A stretch of 64,000 nt of DNA, taken from NCBI RefSeq assembly GCF_037975245.1, contig NC_092580.1, positions 30,161,501 to 30,225,500 on the forward strand, in the 5' to 3' direction. A program made the position numbers and the translations under genes. Origin of the DNA: Apostichopus japonicus. Lineage: Eukaryota; Echinodermata; Holothuroidea; Aspidochirotida; Stichopodidae. The number at the start of each line of letters is the position of its first letter. Positions within the stretch are counted from its first letter, which is position 1. Positions 50,701 to 59,200 of this stretch are shown here, piece by piece. A model generated the notes under the pieces. It saw only the letters and a program-made list of their open reading frames with translations. It was not told where the DNA came from and made no database searches.

Positions 50701-53172
50701 CAAGCAGGAACTCGCGAAGAAGCCATCATTAGCTTATCATAGCCTCAAGCTGACTGAAGTCAGTCCCTTACATTCATATTTAACGTCCATGATTATGAAT
50801 TGTCAATTGTCAACAACTCTGTAACTGGACGACATACATTAATCTTGGAGTGACTCGAACTCGGGACCTTATGATTGAAAGGCACTGGCGTTAACCACTG
50901 AGCTAACACTCCTTAAAGCGAGTCTGAGTAAAGCTACTACAACCGCTTTAGGGTAATAAATGTTGGTGTCTCTGTTTTGTTCAAGAACAAATTTGTTACG
51001 ATCTACACATCTGCAGTGATATTGACACAACACACTTGCACCATAGCCTCCGTCCAAATGTAGTTGGTGGTGAGAGAAGTAGCAAACGTAATGTCAATGC
51101 AGCTGTCAACCAACGTAATCAGCCGCTAGAACTATTTTTTGTTTCATATTTGTAAGGAAGTCTAACTCCTGTTGCAAGAAATTTGATTTCCTGGTAGAGG
51201 AAACTTGATTCTCGATAGAAGAAATTTGATTCTCGATAGAAGAAAGAAATTTGATGCCTGTTAGAAGAAAGTTGATTACTGGAACAAGGAATTTTGATTC
51301 CCGGTACAAGTAAATTTGACTGCAAAAGACCCATTGTTAATCCACAGCAATCGTCATACAATATATAAACCTAAACCTCCATCCAATTTTCTGATTTCTG
51401 TTCTTTCTGTAATCTTCAGGTGTTTCACGTAGATTACGGAACATCAGATTGGGTCACTAGGAAGGATGTTAGGCCAGCCTTACCACAGTTTCTACACCTT
51501 CCATTCCAGGCTGTTCAGTGTAGACTGGATGGCCTGGAGGAGAGTCAGGAATGTAAAGAACAGAGAGACAATTCCAGGTGAATATTCAAGTAATGTCTTT
51601 ATTCTTGCTTGGCCAAGTCAAATGTTGTCACAGAAATTCATTAAAGTTGATATACTATTTTAATGATTTGCGTGGAAGTTGAGAAGCAGCATTTGGTTTA
51701 TACCAGTAATAGCATAAAGTAGGGGTTCTTAATTAAGTTTCTGTGAGGGCAGAAATGAAACATTGGTTGATAAAATGTGCCAGAGACAACAATGTCTCAG
51801 TTTAACCTAGATTAAAGCAAGAAGTAGGATATACTGGGAAGCATGCAGCTAGTGGTGGTCAAGTGGTGGTCAAGCATACAGCTAGTAAGGGTCTGCATAA
51901 CTGATTAATGCGAGATTGTAAAACATTTTTTTCTTGGACTGGATTGAAATATTTCAGAGGCTAGATTAGGCCTGTTTGCCGCCAGTTGAGAACTCGTGGC
52001 TTATGGCATAGTGTATTCAGTACAGTGCAGACCTTACACTAATTTACTGGTTAATGGTTCCCACCGTCATTGCATTGGATATGTACTAGTGCTGCATAGT
52101 ATGGGATTTGCGAAAAGCAACTTATAAGCATTAAATCTGTAAATCATTGACAAATTGTGAAGCTAAACGTAAACTTTCTTTAGTATAACTTATAGATATG
52201 TATGATGATCTACTACATATGATGTATGTATGTATGATGATCTCATATGTATGATGTTACCCGAAGAATGTTGAATCGGCAAAATATAATTGACTTATCT
52301 TACCTGTCTCCAGTCTACTTATGCACTTTTCTCATTTTAGTACTCAGCCCTTAATCCCAAATTTTTATGGAAGACAGCATTAGTTTTGATCAGCCCCCAC
52401 CCCCTCCAATATAAAGAAATAAAAAAAATAAAAAAAATAATTATGGAAGGGCAGTAGATATTAGCTTTTTTAATTTTTTGATTAAACTGTTTCTTTTGTC
52501 CAAAGGAACTACTTTGAAGATGTGGCGACAGGTCACCCATTGGTGGCTTACGTTGTTGAAAGGTGAGCATATTATTTTTTTGTCTCGGTTTAACGAAAGA
52601 AAAGAGTTAAACAGGATGATCCTGTTATTGCTGTCATTTTGCTGTCAATATCCATGATTTCTTTTCTACCTCCGAGATTGACACCTCTCAATTTCCGTGA
52701 ATTTCTAACAATAGCATTGTATCATTTGATCCGTCGTTCGCATGTTTTTCATAACCTATGGATATCCAACCTGTAGGGGGGACAAAAACTTATCCTAGCA
52801 CACTGTAGCATACGCAAACTGGAGCCTATACCGCAATTTTTGCAAAGTTCCATGATTTTTTTTTTACCCCAAGCTCATCCCTGGTGCTTGCACGGATTGA
52901 CTTTTGCAATTAACTTCCCAAAGAAAGTGGAATTTACACATATACCGTAGTATGTATGACTCAGTGTGGAAGGCTAGTAGTAACCCCAGAAAAATAAGAT
53001 TCTTACTAACCTCCTTTCTTCTAAATTCCTCAGAGATATCGACAACCTCCTTTACCTGAAACTTTACAACACTAAAGGTGAAGAGGATATTTGCATCAAC
53101 AAAGCCTTGCTCGATAAAGGTTATTACCTACCAGGAGAAGTTGCTGAGAAAGGAGAGAAAGTTTCAAATTAG
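35752..53172 (+). CDS. multi-Tudor protein with CCCH zinc finger (18 coding exons, 1,285 aa)
   Basis: Exons: 35752-35868, 36631-36772, 37352-38264, 38748-38854, 39660-39832, 40566-40754, 41375-41591, 42110-42718, 43372-43468, 44009-44127, 45036-45245, 45719-45811, 46708-46854, 48050-48281, 49867-50005, 51420-51577, 52506-52562, 53034-53172. All phases agree and the total is 3,858 nt. Domains: helical N-terminus (1-85), Ser/Pro-rich linker (90-350), extended Tudor 1 (about 355-615; GGWYRAQIV, FFIDYGNSE), Lys-rich linker, Tudor 2 (about 680-895; SGWYRGKIL, YVDYGNSE), CCCH finger C-x8-C-x5-C-x3-H (about 972-991), Tudor 3 (about 1050-1270; KKWYRSRVI, HVDYGTSD). Extended Tudor domains bind symmetric dimethylarginine on Piwi-type proteins and scaffold germ granules. 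Tudors 1 and 2 keep the D-Y-G-N motif; Tudor 3 has Thr instead of Asn. There is no helicase, KH, MYND or LOTUS part. TDRD12 also combines Tudor domains with a helicase, which is absent here, so I leave the gene unnamed. A 5' UTR begins at or before 35682. Confidence 0.9.
35869..36630 (+). other. intron 1 of the Tudor gene with a direct repeat
   Basis: It contains a 34-bp direct repeat, aagtaaatataaggcgatta followed by atgtaggcgatt, at about 36150-36215, and a stretch (35880-36360) with unusual composition that may be a transposon fragment. The open frame at 36235-36426 has no recognisable product. Confidence 0.35.
37624..37704 (+). repeat. coding minisatellite, three 27-bp units in exon 3
   Basis: Three near-identical units cctgagagcaggattgtaca + agccgaa encode PESRIVQAE, PESRIVQAE and PESKIVQTE in the disordered linker of the Tudor protein. 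The period is a multiple of three, so copy changes keep the frame. Confidence 0.95.
38855..39659 (+). other. GC-AG intron (intron 4 of the Tudor gene)
   Basis: Exon 4 ends CAGATTGTAG and the intron starts GCAAGT, the consensus of the rare GC-AG class. Only this boundary gives phase 1, which matches exon 5 (AC completing GAC) and restores the conserved Tudor strand ...WYRAQIVD. The nearby GT (GTGATA at 38859) would shift the frame. The intron also holds an aaataaacaaacaaacaaa LINE/SINE-type tail at about 39295-39317. Confidence 0.85.
40781..40965 (+). repeat. ~20-bp minisatellite in intron 6
   Basis: About nine imperfect units of the type cactacactcatataccaca (variants with tattccac or tactccg). 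It lies 27 bp downstream of the exon 6 donor. Confidence 0.85.
42843..43155 (-). mobile_element. MITE-like element (TATACAA ends), copy 2
   Basis: Inverse-orientation relative of 26791-27186, sharing ggttatgagtgcaatagtgc + aaatatttcatgagtt, atgcactcatgcaacagattg, ctctgctctcttaccattga and gcggattttgcatgcaat. It has lost most of one hairpin arm. It sits in intron 8 of the Tudor gene, 125 bp after the exon. Confidence 0.6.
45719..45811 (+). other. CCCH zinc-finger exon of the Tudor gene
   Basis: Exon 12 alone encodes KKVCYFHVSGKGCYRGDSCQ then FEHPDP: cysteines spaced C-x8-C-x5-C and a final x3-H. This is the standard CCCH (C3H1) spacing found in RNA-binding fingers. The exon is bounded by phase-1 introns on both sides, so it is a symmetric module that could be skipped or shuffled without changing frame. 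Confidence 0.9.
47769..48027 (+). repeat. 88-bp tandem repeat, about three units, each with AATAAA
   Basis: Units begin near 47771, 47859 and 47947 with tactaaaaattt and contain ttttctcaataaaatttgtc and ataatttgacaatttaatgt. The last unit ends about 20 bp before the exon 14 acceptor tract. AATAAA occurs on the sense strand at 47799, 47886 and 47974. Confidence 0.95.
48880..49609. mobile_element. hAT-like non-autonomous element in intron 14
   Basis: The ends CAGGGATGTAAGT and ACTTACATCCCTG are inverted repeats, flanked by GAGAAT on both sides (48874-48879 and 49610-49615), shorter than the usual 8 bp. The left part carries a repeated palindromic ttccgtatttttacggaa (about 48892 and 48942). A cgatagtgtgtaagtag + gctaggagtaggatgtgtta type segment is duplicated at about 49415-49545. 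Confidence 0.7.
50691..50912 (-). repeat. tRNA-derived SINE in intron 15
   Basis: The minus strand begins GGAGTGTTAGCTCAGTGGTT and carries the B-box CCGAGTTCGAGTC, with CACTCC pairing back to GGAGTG at 50846-50851, so the tRNA-like head spans 50846-50912. The anticodon stem does not pair, so it is not a functional tRNA. A ~150-bp body ends in tgcttgcaggaggatc and a (tacatacata) tail at about 50670-50690. Confidence 0.65.
51175..51315. repeat. ~21-bp degenerate tandem repeat in intron 15
   Basis: About six to seven imperfect units of gaaatttgattcycgrtaga type (gaaacttgattctcgatag, gaaatttgatgcctgttag, gaattttgattcccggtac). Confidence 0.8.
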
Positions 53173-53317
53173 GACCAGGAGACAACCAGAACGTTGTTGA
53201 AGCTGATTCAACCTGTCAATTAAAATGCCATGTGGACTCGTGATTATTTCATCTCTCTCTCAAAAAAGGACATGTCTGCTGGAATTTAGTCTGTAGTTTG
53301 TTTCATTTCCACTCACA

Positions 53318-53580
53318 TGCAATGGATCATATCCATGCAATGGATCATATCCATGCAATGGATCATGTCCATGCAATGGATCATATCCATGCAATGGATC
53401 ATATCCATGCAATGGATCATGTCCATGCAATGGATCATGTCCATGCAATGGATCATGTCCATGCAATGGATCATATCCATGCAATGGATCATGTCCATGC
53501 AGTGGATCATGTCCATGCAGTGGATCATGTCCATGCAGTGGATCCTGTACGTGGAATGGATCATGTCCAATGGAATGGAT
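53318..53580. repeat. 18-bp minisatellite, about 14 units
   Basis: Units are atgcaatggatcatatcc with variants (gtcc, gcag). Each unit holds ATCCAT-GCA-ATGGAT, a small inverted repeat, so the array can fold into a series of hairpins in single-stranded RNA or DNA. The last units diverge (cctgtacgtgga, aatggatcatgctgatgg). Confidence 0.95.
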
Positions 53581-54025
53581 CATGCTGATGGAAATGATCA
53601 TGGATTTGTACTTGCACTTTGGAAGTCTGGTATAAATACTACTGCAAGAATAAGTCCTCATACTTCCATCCTGTTTGCATGATGTTGTATTCCTACTTCA
53701 TGGTTGTTGTACATGTAACGCTCTAACTACAATGTGTGGTTAACAGGTACAAAGTTTTTGCCTGTGTGGATGTGTAGAAAATGTCTTCTGATTTATTTGT
53801 TCAAAGTTATATTTGAAAAGGGAATATTGGAAAGAGCTTAAAGAACAGTGAAGTTGATCCCTAAAGTTTTCCCACATCTGTTTTGTTGGTTTTGTTATAA
53901 TGGAAGAGGGAATGGGTTGGGAAGTCATGGTACAATGTCTTCTTCTGTCACCGCACAATAGAAGTAATACCAAGTAGGGATAAATTCTGGAATACTTAGG
54001 TCTTTAATGCTGCATATATGTTAAC

Positions 54026-54031
54026 AATAAA
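54026..54031 (+). terminator. putative polyadenylation signal of the Tudor gene
   Basis: First AATAAA after the stop codon, followed by GT-rich sequence (actgtgtccacattcccttt). Other AATAAA hexamers lie further on (about 54775). Confidence 0.5.
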
Positions 54032-54050
54032 CTGACTATGATTTAAGATC

Positions 54051-54909
54051 ACTGTGTCCACATTCCCTTTTGGTCAAGCATTTTCAGGTTTTGTTAGGAT
54101 ATTGTCAACGATGAGTCCATAATGCTGCGGTTATGTGGACACCTAGTAACAACTCATGGGCACAGATATGCTAACCCTTGTACCAACAGAAAACAATGTT
54201 TATTAAGTTGTCATTTTGTCAGAAGTTTTGGTGCTCTTGATTCCATATTAGTACTACGTGTAGTTACAGCTAGTTACAGCAATTCACTCTTCAAGGTATT
54301 AACTATGTCCACTAGCTCTTCATACGCACAGAAGTTAGCCTCATCAAAAAATGTGTTTGATTTTCTGGAAGTTTTGCCATTTATTTATGCAAGTGACATG
54401 TTTATAAACAAATTTTTTATAGTATTATTATGCCAAAGTAGAAGCAGTTTTGTTACTCATAGAATATAAGTTTATTCATAATTTATAGTTATAAGAGGCT
54501 ATATACAAGAAGTGTCATTCTTTCTTTTTTTATTTTATCTGTAAGGAAAAGTAAATACCATGTAAAAGTACTATCAGAAAGTATTCTTCAATTTTTTTTG
54601 TATGACAAGTAATATTGTTACATAAAATTAAAAAAAAAGTTCACCACAAAAGATCAAGGAAGTCTTTGTCTGTTGTTCAATTTTATTCAGCTGTTGTTTA
54701 TTTTGAAGCTATTGTTTCCTGTTCTACAAGACAGGTTCTTGGTTAACATACCCCAATAATGTAATGTGCCATAAAATAAATCAGGCTAACTTTCCCTGAG
54801 TTTTCTATTCTGATAGTGACAACTCACAAATATTTTTATTCTACAACAGGGGTGTAACCACCATTTTTGTCTGAGGAGGGGATGGTGGTGGACTAAGATG
54901 TTGTCAAGG
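54051..54909. other. no gene recognised; intergenic
   Basis: AT-rich sequence. The 115-codon frame at 54122-54469 shows no recognisable protein features and probably reflects chance. Confidence 0.35.
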
Positions 54910-54917
54910 GTTGTACC

Positions 54918-55236
54918 CAGGGATGAGACTGAGCCGGGGAAAAAAAATTTGAAACTTATCGATGGCCGTCCTGGGGGAGGGGTTTAAGAGGAGGGGGTGT
55001 CCCCCTCCCCTTTAGAATTTTTTTGTCAGGTAAGGAGGGCTTAAATGCAAAATGGTGGACTCTAGATGGAATCTATCACATCACGTAATTCGCCAAAAAA
55101 GTGTGGATTTTCTGCTTGTATAATTTATCCATTAGCTTTTTTGAACCAAAAAAAGGCTTTTTTGCTTGCTTTGTGCTACTTGATTCCACCACTGGTCAAA
55201 TTCGGTGTTCCTTCCCTGCACAGTCCAGCATGTTCG

Positions 55237-55282
<46 letters not shown>

Positions 55283-55393
55283 AAATGAAAAAAAAAAAAA
55301 TAATAATAAAAAAAGCGAATTACGAGAAAAAAACGCGAAAATGAAAAAAAAAAAATCGGAAATCCGCGTTTCCGCGGAAGAGTCTCATGCCTG
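54918..55393. mobile_element. hAT-like non-autonomous element, 476 bp
   Basis: The ends CAGGGATGAGACT and AGTCTCATGCCTG are inverse with one mismatch. The flanks GTTGTACC (54910-54917) and GTTGTACT (55394-55401) match in 7 of 8 positions. The interior includes a long A-run at 55240-55280 and a gaggagggggtgtccccctcc palindromic stretch (54989-55010), also seen at about 28084-28105 in the transposon nest. Confidence 0.7.
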
Positions 55394-55401
55394 GTTGTAC
55401 T

Positions 55402-57352
55402 GCACATACATGCTATGTTCTGTTTACTAGGATTATGTTATATTCTGTCTGCCAAAGGGTTTGTGGGGGGGGGGGGGGGTGGGAGGATAAAGCCCCAGTA
55501 GCATACCTACTTGCATCCCTGTGCTACAGCACTGCATTTTAGTCCAAGTATAGGTTGTCATTGTATATTCATTTTCTGTCAAACCTTGAGTCAACTTATT
55601 TAATATTTGTATGGATGCAAATATCACTTTCTGGTGATTTAACTCTAGTCAGAACTATGATCTTGCACCACCAACAATCAATTGTTTTGTACTTGACTTA
55701 GTCAATGAAAGGGGCTCAAGTCTCTGTTTCATAGGATGGACTGGATTTATAGCTTCTTTGTGGGAACAGGAAGGAAGAGGACCAAGAAGGACGGATGTTA
55801 CGAGATAAACTTGAAGCCCATGCAATATTATGAAGACTAAATGAGGAAGCATAAAAACATTATTTTGTACTAGCACACTAACGTGATGTATTTACGTCAC
55901 TTTATCAATTGTTTGTACAAAACTGGAATTGAAGGTGGAAGATCAGGTGAGAGCAGCTACAATCAAAGCATAGAAAACTAAACTAACAATGATGGACAAA
56001 TTAATGGAACATTTTACAGAATGTTTTATTGTATGACAAACAAATAGGAAATCAGCTGGTGTTACCTCAGTCTCATGGTATCAAAGACTTCTTGTAATGA
56101 AATTGAAATACAGTCTCTTATATACTTCTCATTGTAAATACCTTCGACAGTTAGCCCAGACCTATCACACTTTCATAGCAGGATTAACTAGCCTAGCCTA
56201 CTTGGAATGTAAAAATTGCATGAACACTTCTATACAAACCAACAAATGGAACATTTTAGTATTTTGGTGGGAAAGGAAATCGTTCAAAAATCGATCATGT
56301 AGACCAGTTTAATAAATATTTGAGACATGCTGGTATTATAGGAAATGAAATATTATTGAGCACACAAACAGCTTTTGCAAATAAGATGGAATATGTTTTT
56401 ACAAACAAGACTGGCGGGTTGATTCAAGTATCATATTTCGAAATTTGATAAAACTTGGAATTGTGCTCAAGTTATTCCTTCATGCCAATTTTTCAGCCTG
56501 CGCACACACTTCTGTTTGTGAAAGATCATGATGTTAAAATTGGGTAACATGTACTTTGAAATTTGTTCTGTGAACTTCAAAAACTAAAAAATATTAGTAG
56601 ATTGTACATAATCATGTATACATTCAATAGATGTTTATTACAAACCAACATTGAAAAATAAAATAAACAGAATTGTAGGTAAACAGTTCCAAATTGGTAC
56701 ACCATTTTGCTTTTCTGTTACAAAAATATTAGGCTTTTTATGAAATTTTGAAAGACTAGATCTTGTTTTGACTGAACTAATATACTTAACAACAGTCCAA
56801 ATCCCTGCTGCAGTTATTACTATTTGCAATCATATCTACATAAAAGTGGAAGTTTCTTTAAGCATTCACATATTGAAGAATACCAAAATATGCAACATAA
56901 TTTCAAGAAATGAAATCAATTCCATCAAAGCCATATATTTCCTAGATTGACTAGATAAATCTCTTTTGTGTTGCATTTGAATATTTAACAATTTAAAAAG
57001 TACATTTTTAGCACCGTTGCAATGCTGAATAAAATAATGTGTATATAAATGCTCAGTTTGTCATTGAAATAAATGATTCAGCACAACTATAAACCGTAGT
57101 ACAACATTTGTAACCAAAGTAAAGTATAGTAAAGCAAGGTAAGGTTATGTAAAGTAAGTTAAAGTAAAGCAAGGTAAAGTTAGGTATTGTAAAGTAAGTT
57201 AAAGTAAAGTAAGGCAAGGTAAAGGTAAAGTTAGGTAAGGTAAAGTATGCCTAATGGATAGATGTTGCCTTTATACAGCAATTTAAATTGTTCACTTGGG
57301 AATGTATAGAAGTCAGTTGCCATAGTAACGAGTTAAATAACTGTACCTGAAA
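55402..57352. other. no gene recognised; low-complexity segments
   Basis: It includes a poly-G run (55464-55490) and a degenerate gtaaagtaag / gcaaggtaaag array (about 57115-57250). No exon was supported. Confidence 0.4.
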
Positions 57353-58360
57353 GTATGTCATGAAAGACTTGGTTCAATGAAAGACAAATGAAGGGAAATA
57401 ACTCAAATGAAGAAAAGAATGAAAAGGAAACATCCCTCGATTATAAGTTGTGCTGTTCATGAATCACTGTAATATTGAGTCTCTACAAAACATTTATGGA
57501 TGTTTGATTAGACTAACATTTGAGGAAATTGGGAGACCAAAAATGAAACTTGTAATTGAGGAAGAAGAAAATGTTGTTCCGTTTCTTGTATTTTTTAATT
57601 TTAATATGAAATATTCATAGTAGCAACTTCTTAATAGTTTCTCAGAAAGACATAATAAATGTATCACGAAAGACAATGGTTCAATGAAAGACAAAAGCAC
57701 TGGAAATTAAAAGGAAATAAAAAAAAGATAGTCACTAGATTATTGGTTGTGTTGTTCATAAAATTATCATTAAGCCTGAATGTCTCTTTACAATATTATA
57801 GATGCATGATTAGAACAAAGTTAAAATTGTTTTTTATATTGGAAATCAAAAATAGCCAAAAGCAAAATTACTGACCTATATCATCAATTTTCATTCAATT
57901 TCAATTTGAAAAGTACAAAATATTCTTTCCATTTCCTTGTAATCCTTCAAATAAATATGAATATTTATATTGTAAAAAGCGCTTACTATTTTATCAGAAA
58001 GACATGACAAATGTATCACGAAAGACAATGGTTCAATGAAAGACAACTTAACGGTAGTTAGAAAAGAAAAAGAATAAGACGAAAATGCCTGGATTATCAG
58101 TTAATGTTGTACCTAAAATTAATGAAAGACTAAGTGTCTATTTTCAACATTTACGGTAACATGATTAAAAAGGTTCAAAATGCTATTAATTAATCATCAA
58201 AAATGTCAAAAAGCAATATTGCTGACCCACATCTCGATTTTCAAAGAAAATATATTTGAAACTTTTCTAGTAGTCTTCAAACTCAAGGTGACTGGAGGAC
58301 ATTAAAATATGAATATTTATATTAAACATTGCAAAATATTTTCTCTTTGAGTACACAGTA
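57353..58360. repeat. three degenerate ~310-350-bp tandem repeats
   Basis: The phrase gaaagacaatggttcaatga + aagacaa recurs near 57362 (variant gaaagacttggttc), 57667 and 58019. Each is followed by gaaaagaataagacgaaaatg-like sequence, then tcaaaaatg/ccaaaaagcaa and aatatgaatatttatat strings. This is an old tandem triplication with about 352 bp between the last two units. Confidence 0.75.
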
Positions 58361-59200
58361 TGAAGAAAGACATGATATATTTGCAAATGAAACTACGGCA
58401 AAATGTGAAAGCCTCTTGGATATAGAAAACAGAGAAAATGATGTCAAAATTAACATCACCGGCCATGATTTGTTGCATCATGGTAAAACTTTGGGTGGTT
58501 TCAAAAATCTTTTGCATAATTATGATAGAAAAACATGAAATTGATATGTCAGCTTCGCTATACAATCCTGCTACTCATTAAGCAAAGTTAAAGCAAAACA
58601 TATTGATGTTTGTTAAGTTGACGGTTAAATTTCATTAGGAATAAGTGAAAGATCAATAAAACTGCTGTTTTACACAGCTTCCCACACAAAGGGTGTTAAA
58701 AACAAAATGCAACAAAGCACTAATTTGAAAGCACCATTTTCACACATTTAAATATTTGAAGGAAGCTGCTAACACATCAAACCACACTGTTGTGTTTTCT
58801 CTTAACAGTTTTCATTCTTTAAATCAAAATATATACAATATTAAAATCAATGCTAGAGGTACATAGACCTTGCAGCAGCATCTTGTTTAGATTTTATGAC
58901 TTGGTTTGGTACCAGTGCTGCTAACTAGTGATCACCTGCAATTAGCACTCTGATTACCACCAAGTAGGTTTAGGTATCAAAACTTCTGTCTGGTGATCAA
59001 ATGCAACATTCTAGTTATTTTTTAACATTTTTACAAAATCAGTGTTTAAATTCTGCCATATTTGATAAGAAATAAAAAAAATTCAATTGTGTTGTTTACT
59101 CAATTGTTTTTTCAAATTTGAGTCGTGACTTTGATCCATTATTTGAGCATTTCTTGATGAGTTGGGGGTCTCTACAGATTCCTGTAAGAACTTAAGACTC
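58361..59200. other. probable 3' flank or 3' UTR of the minus-strand channel gene
   Basis: It lies immediately downstream, in minus sense, of the stop codon at 59201-59203. No convincing minus-strand AATAAA was seen close to the stop, so the transcript end is unknown. Confidence 0.35.

Larger units (their letters stand above)
53173..54050 (+). other. probable 3' UTR of the Tudor gene
   Basis: Sequence from the stop codon to about 20 nt beyond the AATAAA at 54026-54031. It includes the 18-bp minisatellite. The apparent open frames in the array result from its period being a multiple of three and are not genes. Confidence 0.6.

Noticed and set aside
50846-50912. Candidate tRNA gene on the minus strand
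   Set aside because: The acceptor stem pairs and the T-arm is good, but the anticodon stem fails and the sequence runs on into a SINE body and tail.
53260-53682. Several overlapping open frames on both strands with MDHIHA / HGHDPLHG-type repeats
   Set aside because: They arise because the 18-bp minisatellite has a period divisible by three and lacks stops; the region is the 3' UTR of the Tudor gene.
55101-55430. Lysine-rich 109-codon frame
   Set aside because: Translation of a long A-run inside a hAT-like element.
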